From Acidobacteriota bacterium (GTDB lineage: Bacteria; Acidobacteriota; Terriglobia; Terriglobales; Acidobacteriaceae): a stretch of DNA of 5,787 nucleotides. Under the pieces are notes generated by a model that saw nothing but the letters and a program-made list of their open reading frames with translations, was not told where the DNA came from and made no database searches. The DNA lies in NCBI GenBank assembly GCA_003225615.1, contig QIAS01000149.1, forward strand, positions 1 to 5,787, given 5' to 3'. Positions within the stretch are counted from its first letter, which is position 1. Each line of letters starts with the position of its first letter. Of the stretch, positions 1 through 4,901 are shown in pieces. The position numbers were made by a program, and so were the translations under genes.

Positions 1-359
1 CCTAGAGTGTCTGCCGGTATCGTCTCGTCGATATGCTTGAGGACGAAGCTCTGGAACTCGTTGTCCGTAGCTGCCAGCTTAGCCAATTTTCCAAAGTCCT
101 CCCACCGATTTGCGAGCAACTGACCGACAGCATCGCTATAGCCTTCACCGATGGCGCCATCGTCGCACCGAGAAAAACGGCGGTACCAACCATACATCTG
201 GTCCCAATCCTTTAGATTGTCGATTTCCTTCTCGGCTCGCATGGCTTCATCCTGGCTACACGGCCGTTTTGGAGATTCCTTAGGTAACGCAGCTGTCCAC
301 GTGATGCAAAACATTAGAAACATCAGCAACTTCAAGCTTGTTCCATGCCTAAGAGACAT
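1..359 (-). CDS. Hypothetical exported protein, C-terminus cut off by window edge
   Basis: An open frame starts at the ATG at 359 and stays open for 119 codons to the left edge, so the end lies outside the window. A purine-rich AAGGGGG site stands about 8 nt upstream of the start. The N-terminus looks like a Sec signal peptide: basic residues at R4, H5 and K10, a hydrophobic stretch at about 11-24 (LLMFLMFCITWTAA), then a likely cleavage site around A24. There is no lipobox. The mature part is mixed-charge and probably helical, with W52, W58, two cysteines (C34, C65) and the segment CDDGAIGEGYSDAVGQLL at 65-82. I do not recognise a named family and assign no function. It is divergent from the ankyrin gene, and the shared 79-bp spacer holds a promoter and palindrome that could serve both. 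Reading the other strand or frames here gives only short, low-quality ORFs. Confidence 0.75.
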   Translation of the reverse strand, partial: MSLRHGTSLKLLMFLMFCITWTAALPKESPKRPCSQDEAMRAEKEIDNLKDWDQMYGWYRRFSRCDDGAIGEGYSDAVGQLLANRWEDFGKLAKLAATDNEFQSFVLKHIDETIPADTL

Positions 360-370
360 ACGAAGCCCCC

Positions 371-398
371 TTGACATTATCCCCCACCCCCTTATAAT
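371..398 (+). promoter_or_regulatory. Consensus sigma70 promoter of the ankyrin gene
   Basis: TTGACA at 371-376 and TATAAT at 393-398 are perfect -35 and -10 hexamers separated by 16 bp. Transcription would start around 405, giving a leader of about 34 nt before the ATG at 439. GGAG at 429-432 is a well-placed ribosome binding site (6-nt spacing). The spacer is an unusual C-rich run. Two exact hexamers suggest strong basal transcription that would need a repressor to be controlled, in keeping with the palindrome overlapping the -10 box. Confidence 0.8.
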
Positions 399-421
399 TA
401 GTTAGCTTAGCTAACAAATTA
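395..421. promoter_or_regulatory. 27-bp near-perfect palindrome, probable repressor operator
   Basis: The core is GTTAGCT-T-AGCTAAC at 401-415. The symmetry extends outward through AATT on both sides and one more T/A pair. In total 12 of 13 base-pair positions around the centre at 408 are complementary; the only mismatch is A400/A416. It overlaps the -10 box (393-398) and the expected start site of the ankyrin promoter, the classic place for a dimeric repressor. The half-site resembles the TTAGC...GCTAA type bound by MarR/SlyA-family regulators; that identity is inference. It also sits in the region where a minus-strand promoter for the exported-protein gene would lie, so both divergent genes could be controlled. 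Confidence 0.6.
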
Positions 422-438
422 AGAGTCTGGAGCTCACC

Positions 439-1092
439 ATGGACAACCAGCCAATCTTCGCAGCCATCCAGGCAGGCGACAAAGACAAATTACGCGATTT
501 GCTCGCGCACGATCCCGAATCTGCCTCGGCCCGAAACGAGCAGGGAATTTCCGCGCTGATGCTGGCGCTTTACATGCGGCGTGGTGAGGTGGCCGACCTT
601 CTGCAGGCAGCTAGGCCCGTCCTCGACATTTTTGAAGCGGCCACGCTGGGTAAGACTGAGCAAATTGCTGAGCTTATCAAAAAAGATCGGTCATTGGTCA
701 ACGCCCGCTCCGGCGATGGATTCACCCCCTTGCACCTGGCCTGCTTCTTCGGGCAGGAAAGCGCAGCACACCTGCTGCTCGAGAACGGAGCCCAGGCCGA
801 TGCCGTGGCCAACAATCCCATGAAGGTCATGCCGCTGCATTCAGCGGCTGCAGGACGCAAGGTCGCAATCGTGCGCGACCTGCTCGAGCATGGCGCTCCT
901 CCAAATGCCCGGCAAGAAGCTGGATGGACAGCCCTGCACGAAGCGGCGCAATCTGGCGACAAGGAAATGATCGAACTCCTGCTGAAACACGGCGCCGATC
1001 CTGCCGCGAAAAATGACAAGGGCGTTACTGCCGTGCAACTGGCCAACGAGAAAGGCCACGTGGAACTGGCGCGACGGCTCGGGGCAGCTTGA
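439..1092 (+). CDS. Ankyrin-repeat protein
   Basis: This is a 217-residue protein built almost entirely of ankyrin repeats, which are helix-turn-helix-loop protein-binding modules. Repeats can be placed at roughly 3-33, 36-60 (short), 63-93, 95-128, 132-162, 163-195 and a C-terminal cap at 196-217. The clearest carry the signatures TPLHLA (96-101), PLHSAA (132-137) and TALHEAA (164-170), each followed by a second helix of the LLLENGA / LLEHGA / LLLKHGADP type. There is no signal peptide, transmembrane segment or catalytic domain, so it should be a cytoplasmic scaffold or interaction protein; its partner is not indicated. The start is fixed by GGAG six nt upstream and by the consensus promoter. 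The repeats before residue 60 are the most degenerate. It is apparently monocistronic, since 346 bp with a repeat element follow. Confidence 0.9.
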   Translation: MDNQPIFAAIQAGDKDKLRDLLAHDPESASARNEQGISALMLALYMRRGEVADLLQAARPVLDIFEAATLGKTEQIAELIKKDRSLVNARSGDGFTPLHLACFFGQESAAHLLLENGAQADAVANNPMKVMPLHSAAAGRKVAIVRDLLEHGAPPNARQEAGWTALHEAAQSGDKEMIELLLKHGADPAAKNDKGVTAVQLANEKGHVELARRLGAA

Positions 1093-1129
1093 GTAAATGC
1101 TCTTTTTGTAATCTTGCAATCTGAAAAAC

Positions 1130-1264
1130 GCAAAACCTTAAAGCGCAAAGTTCGGCGAGCCAAACGCGGAGTGCGCCGAGAAAAACGTACACTGTGCAGA
1201 GACATCGGGGCTTTCTACAATGCTCTCGACGTTCCTCCGCGTGCTCTGCGGTTAAGGGTTTTGC
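1130..1264. repeat. Degenerate inverted-repeat (REP/MITE-like) intergenic element
   Basis: The left end GCAAAACC-TTAAAGCGCAAAG (from 1130) recurs, imperfectly and inverted, at the right end. Read on the minus strand from 1264, that end is GCAAAACCCTTAACCGCAGAG followed by CACGCGGAGGA. The interior has a further hairpin (TCGGCG 1152-1157 with CGCCGA 1174-1179). The right half contains the 'CTCCGCG...CTCTGCGGTTAA' theme that I recall as a dispersed intergenic repeat of soil bacterial genomes, giving spurious SAVSAV/HREHRG-type peptides. A related copy lies at 3576-3613. It occupies most of the 346-bp gap between the ankyrin gene and the small-protein gene. No real coding frame is supported here. 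Confidence 0.5.
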
Positions 1265-1318
1265 TCGTGAGACTTCGAAACTTTCAATTGCTTGCCGGCA
1301 CTCCCAAGCCTGCAGTTT

Positions 1319-1347
1319 TGCTATCATCATTTTTCCCGCTTCGCGGG
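1319..1347 (+). promoter_or_regulatory. Possible extended -10 promoter and leader hairpin for the small-protein gene
   Basis: TGC-TATCAT (TG at 1319-1320, hexamer 1322-1327) resembles an extended -10 element with no good -35 box. A short perfect hairpin, CCCGC-TTC-GCGGG (1335-1347), lies just downstream, at about the start of the transcript. The coding start at 1439 would then have a leader of about 100 nt. No T-tract follows the hairpin, so it is not a terminator. The call is tentative. Confidence 0.35.
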
Positions 1348-1438
1348 CGACACCCATAGACAAAGGGCGCACTGCCGGCCCCCGCCACACTGCCATATGG
1401 AAGACGTTCCCAACGTTTTTGTTTCCACGGAGGAAACC

Positions 1439-1657
1439 ATGAGTGAAGTACCTGCTGTGTCGGTCGGCTCGCGCCGCGATGAAGACATTGCCCTTGACCT
1501 GATGAAGTTTGTCGCCATGACAACCGGCTACGGCCGAACCAGTTCCACGGGAGTTGGCTTCCAGGGCGGAGGCGCCGCCTCCAAGCCGGAAGAATACGCG
1601 AGCCACCTGCTCGAGCTTTACGGCAAATGCCTGGGAGCGGTGCAAGGCAAGAAATAG
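1439..1657 (+). CDS. Small conserved-looking hypothetical protein (72 aa)
   Basis: The ATG at 1439 is preceded by GGAGGA at 1429-1434, one of the best ribosome binding sites in the window. That decides this start over longer in-frame alternatives reaching back into the leader. The product has an acidic amphipathic helix-like segment around 13-29 (RDEDIALDLMKFVAMTT), a Gly-rich linker at 30-46 (GYG, GVGFQGGG) and a second helix-like segment at 49-68 ending LLELYGKCLGAV. There is one cysteine (C64) and no signal peptide or membrane segment, so it should be cytoplasmic. It resembles small uncharacterised proteins I associate with Acidobacteriota, but I cannot name a family. The peptidase gene begins 7 nt after its stop, suggesting co-transcription and perhaps translational coupling. 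Confidence 0.75.
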   Translation: MSEVPAVSVGSRRDEDIALDLMKFVAMTTGYGRTSSTGVGFQGGGAASKPEEYASHLLELYGKCLGAVQGKK

Positions 1658-1664
1658 AGCTTGC

Positions 1665-2543
1665 ATGAGCAGGATCGATCATGCCGGTCTTCAATTGAAG
1701 TTCCGCTCGGCTGCGCTGCTATTGGTGTTGAGCGCCGGCATAGGCGCGAGTGCTGAAACGTTGCGCTATAAGCCGGTTTCGCGCGAGGCGGTCGAGGCTC
1801 GGCTGCGAAAATACAATGGGAACAACAAGCAGCGCGAAGCCACGCTGAAGCAAATGTTTGCCGAGGCCGGTTGCGACGACCAGCACCTTGCCGAACAGTC
1901 GGTAAAAGGATCGAAGCTGCCCAACGTGATTTGTTTACTACCGGGCAGTTCCAACAAATTGATCATTGTTGGAGCCCATTTTGACCGAGTATCCCAAGGC
2001 GACGGCGTGGTTGACAACTGGAGCGGTGCGTCGCTCCTGCCATCTTTGTACGAAGCTGTAAAGGCGGACTCGCGCGAGCATAGCTACATCTTCATTGGAT
2101 TTACAGATGAAGAGCAGGGCGAAGTCGGCTCGCGTTTCTATGCCCGGCAAATGACCACGGAACAGGCCGCCGCTACCGACGCGATGGTGAACATGGACAC
2201 GCTTGGCCTGGCGCCCACCGAGATTTGGGCCTCTCATTCTGACAATCAATTGAACGCGGTGCTCCAACGCGTCGCGCAGGCCCTGAACTTGCCCCTAACC
2301 GCTGTCAATGTGGATCAGGTCGGGAGTAGTGACTCCGAGCAGTTCGCCGCGCGCAAAATCCCGCGCATCACAATTCACTCACTCACCCAGCAAACCTGGA
2401 ATGAACGCATTCTCCATACGTCGAAGGACCGGTTCTCCGCCATTCGGCTGGATGATTACTATCAAACCTACCGACTGCTGGCAGCTTACCTCACTTACTT
2501 GGACCAGGTAGCACGCTCTCCGGCGGAGATCAATAAGGATTAG
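1665..2543 (+). CDS. Exported M28-family zinc metallopeptidase
   Basis: This 292-residue protein is predicted to be an exported aminopeptidase-type hydrolase of the M28 (bacterial leucyl aminopeptidase / PA-type) family, with two catalytic zinc ions. The N-terminus is a Sec signal peptide (basic to R14, hydrophobic 16-28, likely cleavage ASA|ET after residue 30). The family's metal-site residues appear in order: H105 in GAHFD, bridging D117 in VDNWSGAS, catalytic base E149 and zinc ligand E150 in FTDEEQGEVGS, D178 in VNMDTLG, and H251 in HTSKD. C70 and C90 could form a disulfide in the periplasm or outside the cell. The catalytic domain is complete with no extra C-terminal domain. Substrate specificity cannot be read from the sequence. 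The ATG at 1665 is chosen because it opens the signal peptide and lies 7 nt after the small gene's stop. Its own ribosome binding site is weak, so translation may depend on coupling. Longer in-frame starts would overlap that gene. Confidence 0.9.
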   Translation: MSRIDHAGLQLKFRSAALLLVLSAGIGASAETLRYKPVSREAVEARLRKYNGNNKQREATLKQMFAEAGCDDQHLAEQSVKGSKLPNVICLLPGSSNKLIIVGAHFDRVSQGDGVVDNWSGASLLPSLYEAVKADSREHSYIFIGFTDEEQGEVGSRFYARQMTTEQAAATDAMVNMDTLGLAPTEIWASHSDNQLNAVLQRVAQALNLPLTAVNVDQVGSSDSEQFAARKIPRITIHSLTQQTWNERILHTSKDRFSAIRLDDYYQTYRLLAAYLTYLDQVARSPAEINKD

Positions 2544-2762
2544 CGACAAACTCACTGTGTGGGATCGCAACTTCACAATTAATGACAGCGGCTCGATGTC
2601 GGCGGCACTACCCAGGAACGTAGCGGATAGGGGTTAAATATCGGGGGCTTGCGCCGCGGGTTAGTCTTGGGATCGGCCTGTCCGGCCACACGTTCGTGGC
2701 GGCAGACGCGGGAAGCCGAGTCTGTTCCCGCTGGTTAGCGATGGTCGCGACCTGCCGTGCGG
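2544..2762. other. Non-coding convergent intergenic stretch rich in inverted repeats
   Basis: No supportable gene lies between the peptidase stop and the minus-strand terminator. The right half has several stems: GGCC 2675-2678 with 2684-2687; GCCAC 2685-2689 with GTGGC 2696-2700; GCGGGAA 2708-2714 with TTCCCGC 2725-2731 (perfect, 10-nt loop); and the palindrome GGTCGCGACC at 2744-2753. CGGCAG 2700-2705 can pair with CTGCCG 2752-2757, closing a branched fold over the last hairpins; some of these stems are mutually exclusive. It could be a structured RNA, a dispersed repeat, or decayed sequence. No clear intrinsic terminator for the peptidase gene was found here. Confidence 0.35.
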
Positions 2763-2800
2763 CAAAACAAAAAAAGCCGCAGCGAGAGTCGCCGCGGCTT
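2763..2800 (-). terminator. Intrinsic terminator of the histone-like gene
   Basis: Read on the minus strand, AAGCCGC pairs with GCGGCTT (plus-strand arms 2794-2800 and 2774-2780). An inner GCG/CGC extension encloses a five-base loop. The stem runs directly into a seven-T tract and a further TTTT (plus-strand A-runs 2769-2775 and 2764-2767). It begins about 60 nt after the stop codon at 2861. Nothing T-rich follows on the plus strand, so it acts in the minus direction. Confidence 0.85.
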
Positions 2801-2860
2801 GGACAAATCAAAATGCCGTTCCCGCACCTGGTCCCAAGGATTGTGCCGGTTCTTTGATCT

Positions 2861-3271
2861 TTACCGGGGGCTTTTCTTCTTCTTGCCACCGGCCTTCTTG
2901 CGTGACGATTTGCCGCGACTGCTGCGGGCCTTGGTGGTGCGTGACTTTTTGGCACGCGATTTTTTGCGAGCGGGAGCCTTCTTCTTGCGTGCCGGCTTTT
3001 TCTTTGCTGCCTTCCGCGCTGGCGCTTTCTTTTTGGCCGCCGGTTTGGGAGCGCCGGTTCCGCCTCCACCTCCACCACCACCCATCGGCGTCGGTGTCGT
3101 CGGCATCGATCGCGGAGGCCCTGGCTCGCCTTCGCCTATCTCCGGTGTTCCGGACTCTTCTTCCTCTTCTTCTTCGTAATCTTGTTCCAGCGATTCACCA
3201 TACCCGCCGGTGTCGCCAAACTCGTCCATCTCATCATCACGTGCATAGAGGGTTAGGTCGTCGAGCGTCAT
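2861..3271 (-). CDS. Lysine-rich histone-H1-like protein with acidic N-terminal domain
   Basis: This is a 136-residue low-complexity protein with strongly divided charge. Residues 1-50 are acidic (about 21 Asp/Glu, including seven consecutive Glu at 33-39). Residues 51-75 are a Pro/Thr/Gly linker with eight consecutive glycines at 64-71. Residues 76-136 are about half Lys/Arg, with repeating KKKAPARK and AKKSR units like the C-terminal tails of eukaryotic H1 and bacterial H1-like or AlgP-type proteins. The basic tail would be expected to bind DNA or RNA non-specifically, and the acidic part could act as an intramolecular or partner-binding counter-charge; both are inference. The start at 3271 is chosen because AGGAGG sits 4 nt upstream; a longer frame to 3319 lacks such a site. 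The gene has its own promoter and terminator, so it is probably a single-gene unit. Plus-strand frames through it are composition artefacts. Confidence 0.8.
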   Translation of the reverse strand: MTLDDLTLYARDDEMDEFGDTGGYGESLEQDYEEEEEEESGTPEIGEGEPGPPRSMPTTPTPMGGGGGGGGTGAPKPAAKKKAPARKAAKKKPARKKKAPARKKSRAKKSRTTKARSSRGKSSRKKAGGKKKKSPR

Positions 3272-3402
3272 CTTTCCTCCTGAAACTGCCTCCGAATTTG
3301 CGGCTGCTCTGCGCCCCACGCGGGAAGCGAGAGTGTGAAGTGTCTAGTGAAATAGAAAGACAGCAGCTAACTAATGCTTTCTCATCTCTTCAAACGGCGC
3401 GG

Positions 3403-3411
3403 ATTATAGCA
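3403..3411 (-). promoter_or_regulatory. Extended -10 promoter of the histone-like gene
   Basis: On the minus strand the sequence reads TGC-TATAAT, a perfect -10 hexamer (3403-3408) with the TG extension (3410-3411). The -35 region is poor, as is common for extended -10 promoters. Transcription would begin near 3396, giving a leader of about 125 nt before the ATG at 3271. The leader has no obvious riboswitch fold. The rest of the 352-bp gap (3412-3575) shows only short palindromes and no gene. Confidence 0.6.
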
Positions 3412-3575
3412 CAGCCATTTTCAGTCGCAGTATCCGGCAAATCCCAGACAAATGCGAGAAGTTTCGCATGCGCAAACATAGCACGTAGGGGTGCGAAAAA
3501 CCCCAGCGAAAAAATAGCGAAGCCCCTTCTAATCAGGTCCTGCAAGGAGTTCCGCGTACCACAATGAGACGCAAT

Positions 3576-3613
3576 CTCTGCGTTCTCCTCGCCTTGCTCT
3601 TCGGTTAAAAGCT
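3576..3613. repeat. Second degenerate copy of the CTCTGCGGTTAA-type dispersed repeat
   Basis: The segment CTCTGCGTTCTCCTCGCC then TTGCTCTTCGGTTAAAAG aligns by eye with the right half of the element at about 1230-1258 (CGTTCCTCCGCG then TGCTCTGCGGTTAAGGG), in the same orientation and with small indels. It lies just downstream of the stop of the CDP-alcohol phosphatidyltransferase gene. Only this half of the element is recognisable; no inverted partner was found next to it. It probably marks dispersed-repeat debris rather than a gene. Confidence 0.4.
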
Positions 3614-3623
3614 CTTATCATCC

Positions 3624-4355
3624 TTACTCGAGGCGCTCCCGCTGGTAAAGCCGGTAAGTGTTTTGAGCCGTGAAGTAGATGAGCATAATAATCATACCCA
3701 CCAACCCGATCGCGCCCCCGACGTCGAACAACCGATAACGCCCGTGCAACACCATTGGCCGGAAGAACAGCGCGATATTCCCCACCGCCAATAGGATACG
3801 CAGCTCCGTCGGCCCAAATTTCCAGAAGGAAAGATGAAACTCGCCCAGCGTATAGGCCGCCAGATAAGACTGAATCGAGAGCAGCAGGAACGCGACGAGC
3901 AAGCCGATAGCCAGGTAAGGATGCATGTAGCCGGAAACAGCTAATCCTCCCATCAGAAAAAGGGCGCCAAAGCTGTCCACCATGTGGTCGACGTAGAAGC
4001 CGTAGCCAGGGCGCTGCTGCTGGCGGACGCGGGCAAGCGTGCCATCCAGGCTGTCCCCCAGCCAGTTCAAAACCAGGAAGACGATCACACCCAGCAGGCC
4101 GTACTGGTTCCACCGGGCCAGGGCGTAAGACAAGCCCGCCATAATCTGGGCCAGGAAGCCGAGAACAGTAAGGTGGTCAGAGTTGACCCAGCGGGGGAGG
4201 CGCTCGGCGATCCAGATCATGAAGCGCTTCTCGGGCTGGGCAAGAAAACTTTCATGAACGCGACGGGCATTGGGCATATTGGGACGCTCGCGATTGAGTT
4301 CTTCCAGGACTCTGGGATTGGTTTGTTCGCAATAATCTACCAGTGAGGTGGCCAT
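3624..4355 (-). CDS. CDP-alcohol phosphatidyltransferase family membrane enzyme
   Basis: This 243-residue integral membrane enzyme belongs to the family that transfers a phosphatidyl or phospho-alcohol group from a CDP-activated donor to an alcohol acceptor in phospholipid synthesis. The signature is present: D101-x2-D104-G105-x2-A108-R109, then G119-x3-D123-x3-D127, providing the metal-binding and catalytic aspartates. The A-R to G spacing is nine residues, one more than the usual eight. A soluble, charged N-terminus (1-60) precedes about six hydrophobic segments (roughly 62-80, 85-100, 128-143, 146-168, 185-200, 211-230). The acceptor alcohol cannot be deduced, so no symbol such as pgsA or pssA is given. 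The start at 4355 is preceded by AAGGAAGGAGG with 8-nt spacing. The 183-bp gap to the upstream aminotransferase has a small hairpin (CTGCG 4417-4421 with CGCAG 4429-4433) but no convincing promoter. Confidence 0.88.
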   Translation of the reverse strand: MATSLVDYCEQTNPRVLEELNRERPNMPNARRVHESFLAQPEKRFMIWIAERLPRWVNSDHLTVLGFLAQIMAGLSYALARWNQYGLLGVIVFLVLNWLGDSLDGTLARVRQQQRPGYGFYVDHMVDSFGALFLMGGLAVSGYMHPYLAIGLLVAFLLLSIQSYLAAYTLGEFHLSFWKFGPTELRILLAVGNIALFFRPMVLHGRYRLFDVGGAIGLVGMIIMLIYFTAQNTYRLYQRERLE

Positions 4356-4538
4356 AGGTGATTCCTCCTTCCTTTCGAGCGGGAGTTTGCGTCGGGGAAG
4401 GAAGGGAGGCAATGCACTGCGGGTAAAACGCAGGACAAAGGGAGATCAAGAGGTAAGTCACTGTGATTCAGCTGGATGCCGCACCCAGTAAATTGGGGAC
4501 GATCTAAAGAAACAGCCTTGAAGAAGGGCGCTCCTGAG

Positions 4539-4901
4539 CTAAGCGGCAGTTCGGGCATCCACGATCGCAGCTCGTAACTGCTCGATCGCCCAGCCAATCT
4601 GCTCTGCCGTAATCACCGCGGGCGGCGCAATCAGCACGTGATCGCCGCTGATGCCATCCACGCATCCCTGAATGGGGTAGACCAGCAGGCCGTGCTTGAG
4701 GGCGGCTTGGGCTACCCGGCCGGCAAAGTCTGACTCCGGCGGGAATGGCTGCTTGGTTTTCTTGTCGGCGACGAACTCCACTCCCCAGAGCAGTCCGATG
4801 CCCCGTACATCGCCGACGGCAGGAAGATCACGTAGGCTATCGAGTGCCTGGCGGAGGGTTGTGGCTATGCTTCCCTGGCATCCAGAATTGGCGGCCTCTA
4901 C
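4539..4901 (-). CDS. C-terminal fragment of the class-III aminotransferase, after a frameshift
   Basis: This frame carries the missing C-terminal small domain of the adjacent aminotransferase. From the GTA codon at 4899-4901 it reads 120 codons to a TAG at 4539. Recognisable segments are LRDLPAVGDVRGIGLLWG, which matches the G-DVRG-GL-G block of class-III enzymes, followed by HGLLVYP and HVLIAPPAVIT, the usual C-terminal substrate/cofactor-site blocks. It has no independent ribosome binding site; the first in-frame start-like codon is a GTG at 4779-4781, inside the conserved block. It is therefore not a gene in its own right but the tail of the preceding one, displaced by one base. If the shift is real, this part is probably untranslated and decaying, though it shows no other damage. 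Confidence 0.75.
   Translation of the reverse strand, partial: VEAANSGCQGSIATTLRQALDSLRDLPAVGDVRGIGLLWGVEFVADKKTKQPFPPESDFAGRVAQAALKHGLLVYPIQGCVDGISGDHVLIAPPAVITAEQIGWAIEQLRAAIVDARTAA

Noticed and set aside
1087..1107. Possible terminator after the ankyrin gene (weak stem before TTTTT)
   Set aside because: The stem is only three to four pairs with a loose loop; too weak to call despite the five-T run.
570..1205. Long minus-strand frame (about 211 codons) across the ankyrin gene
   Set aside because: It is antisense to a clear ankyrin protein, rich in Ser/Arg/Ala/Cys with no domain, and has no ribosome binding site; it is a shadow of codon bias.
1025..1666. Minus-strand frame across the repeat element and the small gene
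   Set aside because: It includes the TAEHAEERREH-type peptide typical of spurious translation of dispersed intergenic repeats, and lies antisense to the better-supported 72-aa gene.
3272..3319. Longer N-terminus for the histone-like protein starting at 3319
   Set aside because: The 16 extra residues lie over the AGGAGG ribosome binding site of the internal ATG at 3271, and no comparable site precedes 3319.
3488..3504. Hairpin GGGGT/ACCCC in the gap upstream of the histone-like gene
   Set aside because: Five pairs with a seven-base loop and no T-tract in either direction; not a terminator, and too short to call a structured RNA.
2757..3567. Plus-strand frames opposite the histone-like gene, with runs of Pro, Ser and Phe
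   Set aside because: The runs are the complements of the Gly8, Glu7 and Lys-rich codons of the minus-strand gene, which has the promoter, AGGAGG site and terminator.
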